Origin: Planctomycetota bacterium
GTDB taxonomy: Bacteria > Planctomycetota > Planctomycetia > Pirellulales > Pirellulaceae
DNA length: 64,000 bases
Reading direction: 5' to 3'
Assembly (NCBI GenBank): GCA_014238905.1
Contig: JABAAE010000017.1
Span: 1 to 64,000, forward strand
Shown here: positions 1 through 8,801 of the stretch, piece by piece
How the letters are laid out: each line of letters opens with the position of its first letter
Position numbering within the stretch: position 1 is the stretch's first letter
Program-made: the position numbers and the translations under genes
Notes under the pieces: generated by a model
Databases searched by the model: none
Told to the model about the DNA's origin: nothing
Seen by the model: only the letters and a program-made list of their open reading frames with translations

Positions 1-130
1 CTTGTCAGTGTATTGCTTGTCAGTGTATTGCTTGTCAGTGTATTGCTTGTCAGTGTATTGCTTGTCAGTGTATTGCTTGTCAGTGTATTGCTTGTCAGTG
101 TATTGCTTGTCAGTGTATTGCTTGTCAGTG
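1..130. repeat. 15-bp tandem repeat, 8 full copies plus a 10-nt partial copy
   Basis: The 15-base unit cttgtcagtgtattg is repeated without mismatch from base 1 to base 120, and the next 10 bases match the start of a ninth copy. The array runs off the left edge, so its true length is unknown. The partial copy contains the stop codon of the minus-strand DUF1549/DUF1553 gene (bases 125-127). Because the period is a multiple of three, each frame repeats a fixed 5-residue word. In the minus-strand gene's frame every unit contains TGA. Confidence 0.97.
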
Positions 131-1771
131 GTTGATCTGGAACTCTTCTTTATTAAAAAGGGACCAGAGGATGTCCTCAATGACACGTTGACGTTCGTCG
201 TGATTTTGCCCTGTGAAGAGACCGCATAGGTAATTCAGTTCCAGTGCCGTTGGTAGGCGAGAAAGTGTTACCAGGAAAAGGGAGTTGATTGCGGCTGCAT
301 CCGAATCGGCCATGGCCGCTATCTGACCGGCCGAATTTAGCATCAAACCATTTGCATTGGAACGTTCACTGACCACCTTTCCATTCATCATGATATTTTT
401 TTGCTGAATCGTTCCATTTCTTTTACGGAATTCATCCTCGCCACTATCGCCATACCGTTGAATAAAGTCGTTGATGTCCCCAAAGGTCATTAGTTTTTGC
501 AAGACAGTAGATTGATCGTTGATGGTTTTTAAGGATGAAGCCTGGACAAGACTTCCCACCACCTGTTCGGGGCGCAAAGGAGTTTGGGGAAAAATCGCGA
601 AAAGATTTTCGTGTTTTTCGGTAATTGGGAAGGTGGCGACTGAAGAAGTTTGAAATGTTTTGGTTTGGGCAATAATTCGAATCAGTCTTCGAAGGTCATA
701 ACCATTTTCAGCAAAGTCTGATGCGAGTAAGTCCAGACCTAAAGGGTGGGATTCAAAAAATGGGATGTCATCGACCGGCTTCACTAGAGGTGTTCCAAAC
801 ATTAAACCCCAAACCCGATTCACAATTGCACGTGAGAATGCCCGGTTTTCTTTATGGGTAATCCATGAAGCCAGTTTTTCCCGATGGGTTCCGTGTTGGG
901 GAATAAGGTCCTGTCGAAAAGGGACTTTAAACTCTACGACGGTCTCTTCGTCTTCGTCAAGAAATTGATAACGGTAGTCCTGGTTTTGAATGGTGTCTTG
1001 AAGACCTGCAGCCGTTTGGCGGACCGATGAAAATGCAGCTGCGAGTTGGTGGAAATCCTGTTGTGTCCCAGAACGGATTTGATTTGGCGATCCAAATTCA
1101 AGGGTGCCCAGCGCATCGTCGTGGCACTGCAGGCAATCGATGCGAAGCCCAAGGAAAGCTCGACTTGTTCTTGCTGCAAGCCGGATCGGATCGGGTTGTT
1201 TGTTTTCGTTGTTATCAATAGTCACAGTATAAAAATTGACCGATGGAGTATCCGTCCACAATCCATTATTCTTGATCAAAGACCTAACCAACTCGTCGTA
1301 GGGACGATTCGCTTTGAGTTGTTCACTGAGCCACAATACAAATCTCCGGCGCCGAAAAACGATAAAAGGTCCATCTTCTGTTCCGACCAACGCGCGAGCG
1401 AACCTTTCGGCGATAAAGTCGTGGAATCGTTTGTCATTCAAGAGGTAGTTAACCCACCTGTCAATTCGTGCCTCAGAGGGAGAATGATCAAGCATCCTTA
1501 TTTCTTCGAGCGAAGGAATTGTCCCGGTTAAACCAAGAGAAAGTCGGCGAGCAACTAATCGTTCACTTGCGGGAAACGTGGATTCGATGCCAGACGTCTG
1601 CCAGCTTGCAATAAACTGCACGTCGATTTGGCTGGCTACATTTTGTATTTCCGTCAATTCGTTTCGATCTGACGGTTGCAGACGGTCATTTTCCCCAGGG
1701 AGGAGTTGGTTCCCAACGTAAAAGCCAATGCCAACGATGGTCAACAGCAGAAGAAGGTTTTTCCAGTACAT
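125..1771 (-). CDS. DUF1549/DUF1553 (PSD1-type) secreted protein
   Basis: Planctomycete-typical exported protein with a DUF1549 region (about residues 65-235) followed by DUF1553 (about 300-545). The DUF1549 part carries a c-type-heme-like CLQCHDD motif at residues 213-219. The DUF1553 part contains the characteristic RAIVNRVWGLMFG segment and ends with the usual EFQINH-type tail. I start at the ATG at 1771 (MYWKNLLLLL) because it places a hydrophobic export or anchor segment at the N-terminus. A start 17 codons upstream is possible. These families often pair with DUF1501 proteins, but no partner is visible, as the gene ends at the window edge repeat. The exact biochemical role is unknown; cell-surface or periplasmic location is inferred. 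Confidence 0.88.
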   Translation of the reverse strand: MYWKNLLLLLTIVGIGFYVGNQLLPGENDRLQPSDRNELTEIQNVASQIDVQFIASWQTSGIESTFPASERLVARRLSLGLTGTIPSLEEIRMLDHSPSEARIDRWVNYLLNDKRFHDFIAERFARALVGTEDGPFIVFRRRRFVLWLSEQLKANRPYDELVRSLIKNNGLWTDTPSVNFYTVTIDNNENKQPDPIRLAARTSRAFLGLRIDCLQCHDDALGTLEFGSPNQIRSGTQQDFHQLAAAFSSVRQTAAGLQDTIQNQDYRYQFLDEDEETVVEFKVPFRQDLIPQHGTHREKLASWITHKENRAFSRAIVNRVWGLMFGTPLVKPVDDIPFFESHPLGLDLLASDFAENGYDLRRLIRIIAQTKTFQTSSVATFPITEKHENLFAIFPQTPLRPEQVVGSLVQASSLKTINDQSTVLQKLMTFGDINDFIQRYGDSGEDEFRKRNGTIQQKNIMMNGKVVSERSNANGLMLNSAGQIAAMADSDAAAINSLFLVTLSRLPTALELNYLCGLFTGQNHDERQRVIEDILWSLFNKEEFQINH

Positions 1772-2159
1772 GGTCGAGCACTCCACCAGTCTCAGACGAA
1801 CGGTTGCTTTATTGTGCCACACGACGTCTGGAAAACGCTGTCAATTGTTTCGGATTCCGTATTTTGTCGGCAGAAAAATGTAGTGAGTGGTTTTAGGACC
1901 GAGTGTTAGTTTGACTGAACGATCTTGTGATCTGCGGTGGGGATTGCACTATTTGCCGAATGCCACAGTAGCGAGACTCAGGAAATCGTCTTTTCGTAAA
2001 AGATTGAATTTTTATAGAAGATTTAATTTAGGCAGGTTCCACCCCGAAAAATTGAGGATAATTTTCGGATTCAGATCTGTTTGTTTAGGCCTATTAACTT
2101 TCCAGAACCTGCCAACACTGATTATGATGAGTGCTTCGCAATTTGAATATGGACGTGAG
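1772..2159. other. Divergent intergenic region
   Basis: Region between the divergently oriented DUF1549/DUF1553 gene and the large secreted protein to its right. It presumably holds both promoters. The plus-strand frame stays open back to 1887, but the residues encoded before 2160 look non-protein-like. I see no RNA gene, terminator or strong inverted repeat. Confidence 0.4.
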
Positions 2160-4145
2160 ATGTTGATGAGTTTTGTAAAGGGATCACGATTGGAGTATTC
2201 CAAAATAAAAGTGGACTGGCGTGATTGTCGATTGATTGGGATTTGCTGCATCCCGTTTTTGTTAATGGTTTTGATATCTGGGGCTAGTTGGGGTCAGCAA
2301 GATGAGGATTCAGTGCTGTTGCGAGTTGACTTTCGCGATGGATCGACGTTAGAGGCGTCGTTTCCGGATACCAATTTGGTTTGGCGGAATATTGCAAAAG
2401 ATGGAACTGTCGGTGAGAAAAAAGTCCGCATTCGCGATGTAAAAAAAATCTCCTTGGTCCAAGAACCATCCACATCGCGGGTGTCCAAAATCCGGAAATT
2501 GCTTTCTCAATTGGGATCAGAAGATTATCACGATCGGATTAATGCGCAGTTAGAGTTGGCAAAAACAGGTAAAGAGTTTGAAGAGATTATCAGCCGCTAC
2601 CAGCCAGAAGATGAAGAAACCAAATGGCGAATCGAAAAGGTGAAGGAAATACTGGCTGAAGAAACGGGTCCGGCTGTGGGAGAATCGACCTTTGATGTTC
2701 TGGAGATTAAGGGCGGAGAAAAACCCTTGGACGGTGAACTTTCTGAATTGACGTTTCCGGTTCAGTATGGAAACAGGTTGTTGAAAATTGGTCGTAGTAA
2801 CGTGGCAACCATTTCCATCGAGCCACTTCAAACCAATTTTTCAGTAGAAAATTCAAGTGGTGGAGGAAAACGCGTTCAGGATTATCCTGACGCGAATGGG
2901 GCATTGCCAGCTGGAATGCATTTTGAGGGATTTGAGATGACACCGGAGGGAAAAAAGATTTCTGCCAATATGGACGTCTCTAGAGCTTTCGTCGGGAAGG
3001 GGTTGCTCCTGGAAACATCTTTTAAGGATTCGTATGTTGGCGCGCTGAACTACACGTTTTCTGGCGGCCGGGGTGGTGATTTTTCGATTGCAAATGTTGA
3101 GCCGACCTATCAAGGAACGATCACCATAAAATTTTGTGTTCCTGGTAGTCCGCTTTTTGCAGCCGGCACCCGTTACATTGGATTTAACGTCTCCCACGTC
3201 AATCCCGAGGGGACATACTTCGAGGCATACAATGCACAGGGTCAAATGATGACCCGGTTTTCGACCGACCAGCTTGGTACCGATTATTTAGGATTCCAAA
3301 GTGAAGTTCCCATCGCGAAGGTAGTAGTACGACCGAACCCAGACATTGATGAAGACTTTGCGATTGATGACTTATTTTTCGAAAAACCTTTTGCGCTATT
3401 GGAATCTGGAAACCCGGAGTTTTTTAGTATCGTGACGAGGAAAGGTGAGCGGCTACAGGCAGAGACGATTGATGTAGATGGCCAGAGCATGATTTTGAAG
3501 GGACTTTCATTTGGGGCGGACCAATTAGAGATTGACATTGAAGATGTATGGGTTGCGATACCACCTGGAAAAAACTCCGCTGAACGAAAAACGGATGCCT
3601 CACCAGTGACCGGGTTCTGCCTTTTTATGGATGGTTCGATTTCGCTTGTTGATTTTTCTCTGAAGAAAAAAGTCAGGTTGGGAAGCGATTTGGATTTGTC
3701 ACAGGTCGTTGCATTGTGGGGACTCGATCAGCAGTTGACCGCACCCCCGAGTGTTCCTGTTTCCAAAGGTTCGGCTTTGCTCTACGGAAACGATCAATTT
3801 TATGATTTAGCCAATGTGGGCTTGGGAGTTGATTGGTTGAATTCCCCTTCTATCGACTCACTATCCAAACTGGCCCTTGAAGGAGATCCTGATGCATCCG
3901 CTCAGGGGATTGATCTGAAGGGCGTTGTTTACTCAAATTCACCTTGTGTTTATCTACGAAGACCAAAAGAGATCGGCCCCAGTTCGGGTGTTGTTTATAC
4001 CGTTGGAAGTGAACGGTATTTCTTTGGTCAGGAAACGGGTGCTTCTATTAAGATCAACCAATCCGGGATTCGATTAGTTCGCGGTGAATTAGCCGTTGAT
4101 CTAAACTGGAGCGAAATCAGGTCTTTGCGGTTCCCAGGGAAGTAA
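2160..4145 (+). CDS. Large secreted protein of unknown function
   Basis: I do not recognise this 661-residue protein as a named family. From the ATG at 2160 it has a basic N-terminal stretch and then a hydrophobic segment (LIGICCIPFLLMVLISG) ending near ASWGQ, consistent with a signal peptide. Residues of roughly 45-100 read like a small beta-rich module that begins with a FRDGSTLEA-type motif. An alpha-helical, HEAT-like segment follows (KIRKLLSQLGSEDYHDRINAQLELAKTG, given here in part as residues near 105-135). The centre (about 260-420) is a beta-sandwich-like exoprotein domain with GYIGF/NVSH and IDDLFFEKP segments, as in carbohydrate-binding or PEP-CTERM-type exoproteins. A repeated FRDGSISLVDFSL-like beta module recurs near the C-terminus. 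Starts at 2124 or 2166 are also possible. Confidence 0.75.
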   Translation: MLMSFVKGSRLEYSKIKVDWRDCRLIGICCIPFLLMVLISGASWGQQDEDSVLLRVDFRDGSTLEASFPDTNLVWRNIAKDGTVGEKKVRIRDVKKISLVQEPSTSRVSKIRKLLSQLGSEDYHDRINAQLELAKTGKEFEEIISRYQPEDEETKWRIEKVKEILAEETGPAVGESTFDVLEIKGGEKPLDGELSELTFPVQYGNRLLKIGRSNVATISIEPLQTNFSVENSSGGGKRVQDYPDANGALPAGMHFEGFEMTPEGKKISANMDVSRAFVGKGLLLETSFKDSYVGALNYTFSGGRGGDFSIANVEPTYQGTITIKFCVPGSPLFAAGTRYIGFNVSHVNPEGTYFEAYNAQGQMMTRFSTDQLGTDYLGFQSEVPIAKVVVRPNPDIDEDFAIDDLFFEKPFALLESGNPEFFSIVTRKGERLQAETIDVDGQSMILKGLSFGADQLEIDIEDVWVAIPPGKNSAERKTDASPVTGFCLFMDGSISLVDFSLKKKVRLGSDLDLSQVVALWGLDQQLTAPPSVPVSKGSALLYGNDQFYDLANVGLGVDWLNSPSIDSLSKLALEGDPDASAQGIDLKGVVYSNSPCVYLRRPKEIGPSSGVVYTVGSERYFFGQETGASIKINQSGIRLVRGELAVDLNWSEIRSLRFPGK

Positions 4146-4260
4146 CGTGAACGGTCCGGAGTTTGTTGGAATAGCCAGAAAACGTTTCCCGGATAGTTTT
4201 TATTAGAATGCCTTCCGATTGGGTTGGCTAACTACCAGTTGAGAATTGGAGGATAGTCTA

Positions 4261-4995
4261 TTGTCTGACACAGGATTTTTGGATGTGATCGCCGTTGGTG
4301 CTCACCCTGATGACGTCGAGATAGCTTGTGGAGGCACTTTGGCGAAACTGGTTAAACAAGGGCATCGTGTTGGTATCGTTGATTTGACCGACGGCGAGCC
4401 AACTCCGGGATCCCCTAGTCCCGCTGTTCGTATTGCTGAGGCGGAAGAGGCTGCAAAATGTCTTGGCGTGCACAAACGATTGATTCTGGATCTTCCCAAC
4501 AGAAAGCTGTTTGATAACTACGAATCTCGCGTGAAACTGGCTACGGTCTTTCGCAGGTACCGTCCAAAAGTGGTGATCGGTTTTGGTGACAAAACGCCTA
4601 TGGCATCGCCTGATCATTGGCAGGCAATGCAAATCACTGACGCGGCAGTTTTCTACAGTCGATTAACCAAATGGGACGATCAGTTCGAAGAGACTGCCCC
4701 GCACACCATCTCGGCTCACGTTTATTTTAGATTGGCTTTGGAGCCCCATCAGGTCGGCGGATCTCACGGAGGATTTACAGTTAATATCGGTAGTACATTG
4801 ACACAAAAAATGGATGCCATTCGATGTTATAAATCGCAATTTCCGCCTAACAAGCAACATGTATTGGAGCGAGTCGAGTCGGTTGCCAAGTCCCAGGGCA
4901 TGAGTTGTAATTACAAAGCCGGAGAGAGCTTTTTGATGACTCGTCCGCTAGGAACTCGCGACATGATGCAAACTCTCCTCGGGACACCCGGTTGA
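4261..4995 (+). CDS. PIG-L/LmbE family deacetylase, BshB1-like
   Basis: Zinc-dependent N-deacetylase of the LmbE/PIG-L fold. It is closest in pattern to BshB1, which removes the acetyl group from GlcNAc-malate in bacillithiol synthesis. Visible hallmarks are DVIAVGAHPDDVEI with the zinc-binding HPDD motif (residues 15-18), GIVDLTDGEPTPGSP, LDLPNRKL, and SPDHWQA supplying a further histidine (about 119). I choose the TTG at 4261 because a perfect GGAGGA lies at 4248-4253 with a 7-nt spacer. A longer TTG frame from 4246 would bury that site. It heads a run of four same-strand genes. Whether this organism makes bacillithiol cannot be judged here, since bshA and bshC are not in the window; another sugar-amide substrate is possible. 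Confidence 0.88.
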   Translation: MSDTGFLDVIAVGAHPDDVEIACGGTLAKLVKQGHRVGIVDLTDGEPTPGSPSPAVRIAEAEEAAKCLGVHKRLILDLPNRKLFDNYESRVKLATVFRRYRPKVVIGFGDKTPMASPDHWQAMQITDAAVFYSRLTKWDDQFEETAPHTISAHVYFRLALEPHQVGGSHGGFTVNIGSTLTQKMDAIRCYKSQFPPNKQHVLERVESVAKSQGMSCNYKAGESFLMTRPLGTRDMMQTLLGTPG

Positions 4996-5088
4996 GGCTG
5001 TTGACGAGCTTGAAAGTCAGATTGTGGCTGACTGTAGAGGACTTCAGGGAGCGGATTCAGGTACGGTAATAAGGGTAATTCAATTTTC

Positions 5089-5880
5089 ATGGATCGAATC
5101 AGCAATCGTTACCAGATATCCGGTAGGCATGGCAAGATTGCCGCGATTCTCGATTCGCCAGTTTCCACTCCTCTGGGATTTGGCATCTTTGCGCATTGTT
5201 TTTCCTGCACAAAAGATTTGAAGTCGATCGTTAAAATCAGCCGCGAATTGGCAGTCCGGGGCTACGCTGTTTTGCGATTTGATTTTGCGGGTTTGGGAAA
5301 TAGCGAAGGCGTTTTCTCCGATACCAGTTTTTTGGACAATTTAAATGATATTCGCGACGTCGTCACCTTTATGAATTCGGAGTTGGAGGCTCCCCGTTTT
5401 CTGGTTGGTCACAGCTTAGGTGGATCAGCGATGTTGGCAACTGCCATGGAGTTTCAGTCTGTTGAGTCGGTCGCTGTGATTGCAGCACCATGTAACACCG
5501 GTCACTTAGCTGACACCATTTACCGGTTAAATCCCAATGTAGAAGAAATTGGCCACGGCATGGTGAATACCGGCACCTACCAATACTTATTGAAAAAAGA
5601 AATGGTTTCGGTCCTACGCAAGTTTGATCTTAAAAAACACCTCGTGGAAAATCGTAAACGGCTAATGGTTTTCCATTCTCCGGCTGATTTGACCCTTGGC
5701 ATGGACCACGCAAATTTTATCGTTGAGAATTCAGCTGGACCCGCCTGTCTAATTGACTTGGAATCCGCAAACCACCTATTGACCGATGATGCTCATGACT
5801 GTGGTTATGTTGCCAGCGTATTGTCTGCCTGGTTGGACCGTTATCTCTTACCAGTGAGTAATCCGGAGGGCGAGATTTGA
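5089..5880 (+). CDS. Alpha/beta hydrolase
   Basis: 263-residue serine hydrolase of the alpha/beta fold, about the normal length for a single-domain member. The nucleophile elbow is GHSLGG with Ser109. The acid is probably Asp200 in HSPADL and the histidine is His229 in ANHLL. Upstream, FDFAGLGNSEG matches the usual strand-loop before the catalytic serine. No signal peptide is visible, so a cytoplasmic enzyme acting on a small ester or acyl substrate is likely. It lies 93 bp after the BshB1-like gene, and its stop overlaps the next start (TTGA), so at least the second pair is translationally coupled. The substrate is unknown. Confidence 0.9.
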   Translation: MDRISNRYQISGRHGKIAAILDSPVSTPLGFGIFAHCFSCTKDLKSIVKISRELAVRGYAVLRFDFAGLGNSEGVFSDTSFLDNLNDIRDVVTFMNSELEAPRFLVGHSLGGSAMLATAMEFQSVESVAVIAAPCNTGHLADTIYRLNPNVEEIGHGMVNTGTYQYLLKKEMVSVLRKFDLKKHLVENRKRLMVFHSPADLTLGMDHANFIVENSAGPACLIDLESANHLLTDDAHDCGYVASVLSAWLDRYLLPVSNPEGEI

Positions 5881-7820
5881 TTTCAGGCGTCCTAAAAATT
5901 GGTCCTCGAGTGACGGTCTTACCGGTAGTAAACGGTTCGGCTGATTTTTCTTGGGAAGTACGTAGGTGGATGTTGGACAATGAGTACGATTGCGTTGCTG
6001 TACCCCTGCCGGAATCGTTTCGGCAGGATGTCGAGCACGGGATAGAGTTGTTGCCAACGCCAACCATCGTCGTTCAGCGGCAGTTTTCCGAGTCTGAATG
6101 GTCGGACTCCTCTTTCAGTTCTTCTTGGAAAACAGATGCAGGATTTGAATCAGGCGAAGAGTCTGGCCATGACAAGGGTTCGGATGACGGTGCTGATCAT
6201 GTGCAGGAGTATTGTAGCTACGTACCTATTGATCCCTGTCAGCCTGTCATTGCAGCGTTAAGAGCTGCGATGGGGGAGAGGGTTCATTGTGAATTTATCG
6301 ATTTGGAGACCTCGAGTTTTGAGATTTATGGGCAGACGATGCCTGATTCCTATGCGCTAAAAAAAGTAAAACTTGAAAAGTTTGCTGCGACATTGTTGCC
6401 GGTGATTGAGAGACCAACGGAGTCGGGACGAATCGATCGAATTTTATTTATGGCAAAACGATTAAAATGCCTAAGTGAGAAATTCGAAAAGATTCTTTTC
6501 ATCTGTAACGTTTTGGATTGGCCATGGATTAAGGAGGCGTTTGATGATCCAAATCAGGATGTTCCCCAAGGGGAACCGGTTCATGACACGAGGCTGATGA
6601 AAGTAGAAAGCAACTCCCTCTATTTTTTATTGGGTGAACTGCCATTTATTACCGGTCTTTATGAGTCTGCCAGGGCCGACTTGGAGAATGACGAGTTTCT
6701 GTCGATTGATGGCGTCAAGTCGCTGCTACTGGTGGCTCGCAACCGGTATCAAGCGACATTGCAGGGGCGTGCAAGACGTATTACACCTTTTCTGTTGGCA
6801 ACTTGTTTAAAGTATTTACGTAATTTGACTTTACTTGAACGCCGATTCACTCCGGATTTGCCGGACATTGTAACAGCAGCCAAACAAGTATTTGGAGATC
6901 AGTTTGCGTTGCATGTTTTTGAAACAGCAAAACAGTATCAAATTCAAGATCGATCGAGTGGTTTGGATGAGGTGCGAATGGGAATAGAACAGATCGCATT
7001 TCCGGATGGATTGGTAGCCAACATGGCAAATCGATTACCTGGTGTACCGACTGTTTGGCGTACTTTGGACATCAGAAAAAATCCTGAAGAAAGCGATCGC
7101 CGAAAATGGCAACAACGCTGGAACCCTCACCAGCAATGTAGTTGGCCGCCAGAGGATGAAATTGTTGAGAATTTCCGGCAAACCGTTTTTGACCGAGCTC
7201 GACAGATCATGGGTTCCGATCTTTCCAAAACGGAGAAGTTTACTTCAAGCATTAAGGATGGCATTGATATCCGGGACACCCTGAGGCACTGGTATGAGGG
7301 TCAGATCTATGTGAAAGTCTTGCCACCTAATCGAGGTGATTTGGATTGTGCAGTGATGCTTTTTGACAGTCCGGCAGATCCACGTCATTATCCATGGCGG
7401 GCCACCTGGTTTGCTGAACATGACAATGAGTCGACTCTCGCTTTTTTTGCAACGAGTTTTGCGGAAAATCCAGTTGGTCCTGGGATTTGCTGTGCAAATT
7501 ATGGTGGAGCACTTTTCCTTTTTCCACCGCGACCGATCGTTGATGTCTGGACAGATCCACAGTTGGATTTCACAGAGACTTTAGAGGAGCGTTTACTTGC
7601 GGCTGCCTGTGTTCACAGCCGAAGTTCGGCAATCGCTTTGCTCTCACCGGTTCCGCCCGGTCCAGGTCTGCGAAGGCTTGCAAAGAAGTATGGGAAATCA
7701 TGGGTTCATGTGCCGATTACCCAGTTTGGTAGTGAGACGATTGCGCAGCTACGATACCTGCATGTGCTCAATGGACAGGAAGTTCGTTGCTATGCCTCCG
7801 ATTTTATTCGAAAAGCATGA
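5877..7820 (+). CDS. TraB/DUF5682-like protein of unknown function
   Basis: 647-residue protein starting with TTG at 5877 inside the stop of the hydrolase gene (4-base TTGA overlap). A GGAGGG site lies just upstream. The N-terminal half resembles the TraB/ChaN/DUF5682 type: WEVRRWMLDNEYDCVAVPLPESF, then YVPIDPCQPVIAALRAAMGE and CEFIDLE, then ILFICNVLDWPWI. In related proteins these segments form a putative metal-binding or hydrolase-like core. An acidic linker (SESEWSDSSF to DDGADH, about residues 72-108) interrupts it. The C-terminal 200 residues are not recognisable, with aromatic-rich PRHYPWRATWFAEHD and GICCANYGGALFLFPPRP segments. No signal peptide is seen. The TraB assignment is by motif resemblance only. 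Confidence 0.7.
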   Translation: MISGVLKIGPRVTVLPVVNGSADFSWEVRRWMLDNEYDCVAVPLPESFRQDVEHGIELLPTPTIVVQRQFSESEWSDSSFSSSWKTDAGFESGEESGHDKGSDDGADHVQEYCSYVPIDPCQPVIAALRAAMGERVHCEFIDLETSSFEIYGQTMPDSYALKKVKLEKFAATLLPVIERPTESGRIDRILFMAKRLKCLSEKFEKILFICNVLDWPWIKEAFDDPNQDVPQGEPVHDTRLMKVESNSLYFLLGELPFITGLYESARADLENDEFLSIDGVKSLLLVARNRYQATLQGRARRITPFLLATCLKYLRNLTLLERRFTPDLPDIVTAAKQVFGDQFALHVFETAKQYQIQDRSSGLDEVRMGIEQIAFPDGLVANMANRLPGVPTVWRTLDIRKNPEESDRRKWQQRWNPHQQCSWPPEDEIVENFRQTVFDRARQIMGSDLSKTEKFTSSIKDGIDIRDTLRHWYEGQIYVKVLPPNRGDLDCAVMLFDSPADPRHYPWRATWFAEHDNESTLAFFATSFAENPVGPGICCANYGGALFLFPPRPIVDVWTDPQLDFTETLEERLLAAACVHSRSSAIALLSPVPPGPGLRRLAKKYGKSWVHVPITQFGSETIAQLRYLHVLNGQEVRCYASDFIRKA

Positions 7821-7877
7821 CCGTCGGTTATTCGGTTGCTTGGCATTTTTGCAATGGACCGATAGAATTAAGGCGGG

Positions 7878-8261
7878 ATGGGTGTCGATCAGGTCACGTT
7901 TTTGCGGGTAACCCAAGTGTCAAAAGTAGTGTTATTCAACAATTTGGTGCTGTTAGCATCTTCAGATGGAAAGTTCTCTGAAGAAGAAGTTTTGTTCCTT
8001 GTTAATAAAGCAGAAGCATGGGATATTTCTGCCGATGAAGTCGAATGTGCTCTCGCAGGTGCATCGACTGGCGAAGGAGAAATTGTGCTGCCTGTTGAGG
8101 CCAACGACAAGCGGGAACTGCTTGCGGAAATGGTTCGCCTGATGGCGGTCGATGGAAATCTTTCTGAGGTCGAAAAGCGGCTCTGTGCTACCGCTTCAGC
8201 TGCTATGGATTTCTCTGTAGGCGAATTTGACGAAATCCTTCAATCAGTGCTCAGTCCTTGA
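7878..8261 (+). CDS. TerB-like protein
   Basis: 127-residue all-helical protein with two acidic EF-hand-like turns: LASSDGKFSEEEVLFLV and MAVDGNLSEVEKRL. These are characteristic of the TerB/DjlA-N tellurite-resistance superfamily. The ATG at 7878 follows an AAGGCGGG-type site. It is the last of the four consecutive plus-strand genes, 57 bp after the TraB-like gene. TerB domains are thought to sense metal ions or envelope stress, but no ter operon partners (terA, terC, terD) are nearby, so the role is unassigned. Confidence 0.78.
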   Translation: MGVDQVTFLRVTQVSKVVLFNNLVLLASSDGKFSEEEVLFLVNKAEAWDISADEVECALAGASTGEGEIVLPVEANDKRELLAEMVRLMAVDGNLSEVEKRLCATASAAMDFSVGEFDEILQSVLSP

Positions 8262-8801
8262 ACCAGCATCGACCTGACAGCCGTCTTTTCGCGGGTTTTT
8301 GATCTAAAAGGTTGCGATTGTGGTTTTTTTATTGTTTTTGGGATAGCGGCCTGAATAAACCACGCTAGGATGATTCCCAAGCATTCGATGCCCTTCCCCG
8401 GGCGTTGATTGATGAGATGGACTCAAACGAGAAACATATTCTAAATAAGTGTGTTATCCACTCTCAGAGTTTTGAAAAAAAGCTCTCTTGAAAAACGGGA
8501 AGCCTTTTGCTGCCTGTTACGGTTTTCGAGTAAGGGATTACGACGAAAGCCTGCGTCTTTACGACGTGCCAACCAGTGACCTTCTTGTTTGTCCTGTGTT
8601 GAACCGGTTGGCCGCCGAATTGCCTTCCAGATGCCTCGATGCCAAGAATTGCTTTGCCGGTCTCAAATGGAGCCGTCAGCGTACAAATTAAGTATTTTTG
8701 ATTTTGGCAAAGTGGTCTGAGCATTTTATCGAGCTAATGATTATCGGCGAAAAATAAATTTTCGGCCGGAAGCAAATATTATTTTCCTAAAAGGGACACC
8801 T
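8262..8801. other. Intergenic region with AT-rich leader of the helicase gene
   Basis: About 540 bases without a convincing gene. Short frames exist on both strands (8488-8691 plus, 8464-8724 minus), but they overlap each other and neither has a recognisable domain. The last 70 bases before the helicase are AT-rich and would form a mostly unstructured 5' leader. I see no clear terminator for the TerB-like gene; only weak T-runs occur at 8322-8340. Confidence 0.4.

Noticed and set aside
765..1531. Plus-strand frames inside the DUF1549/DUF1553 gene
   Set aside because: They are antisense shadows of a gene with clear family motifs.
8464..8724. Opposed short frames before the helicase gene
   Set aside because: They overlap on opposite strands and neither shows conserved features; likely chance frames.
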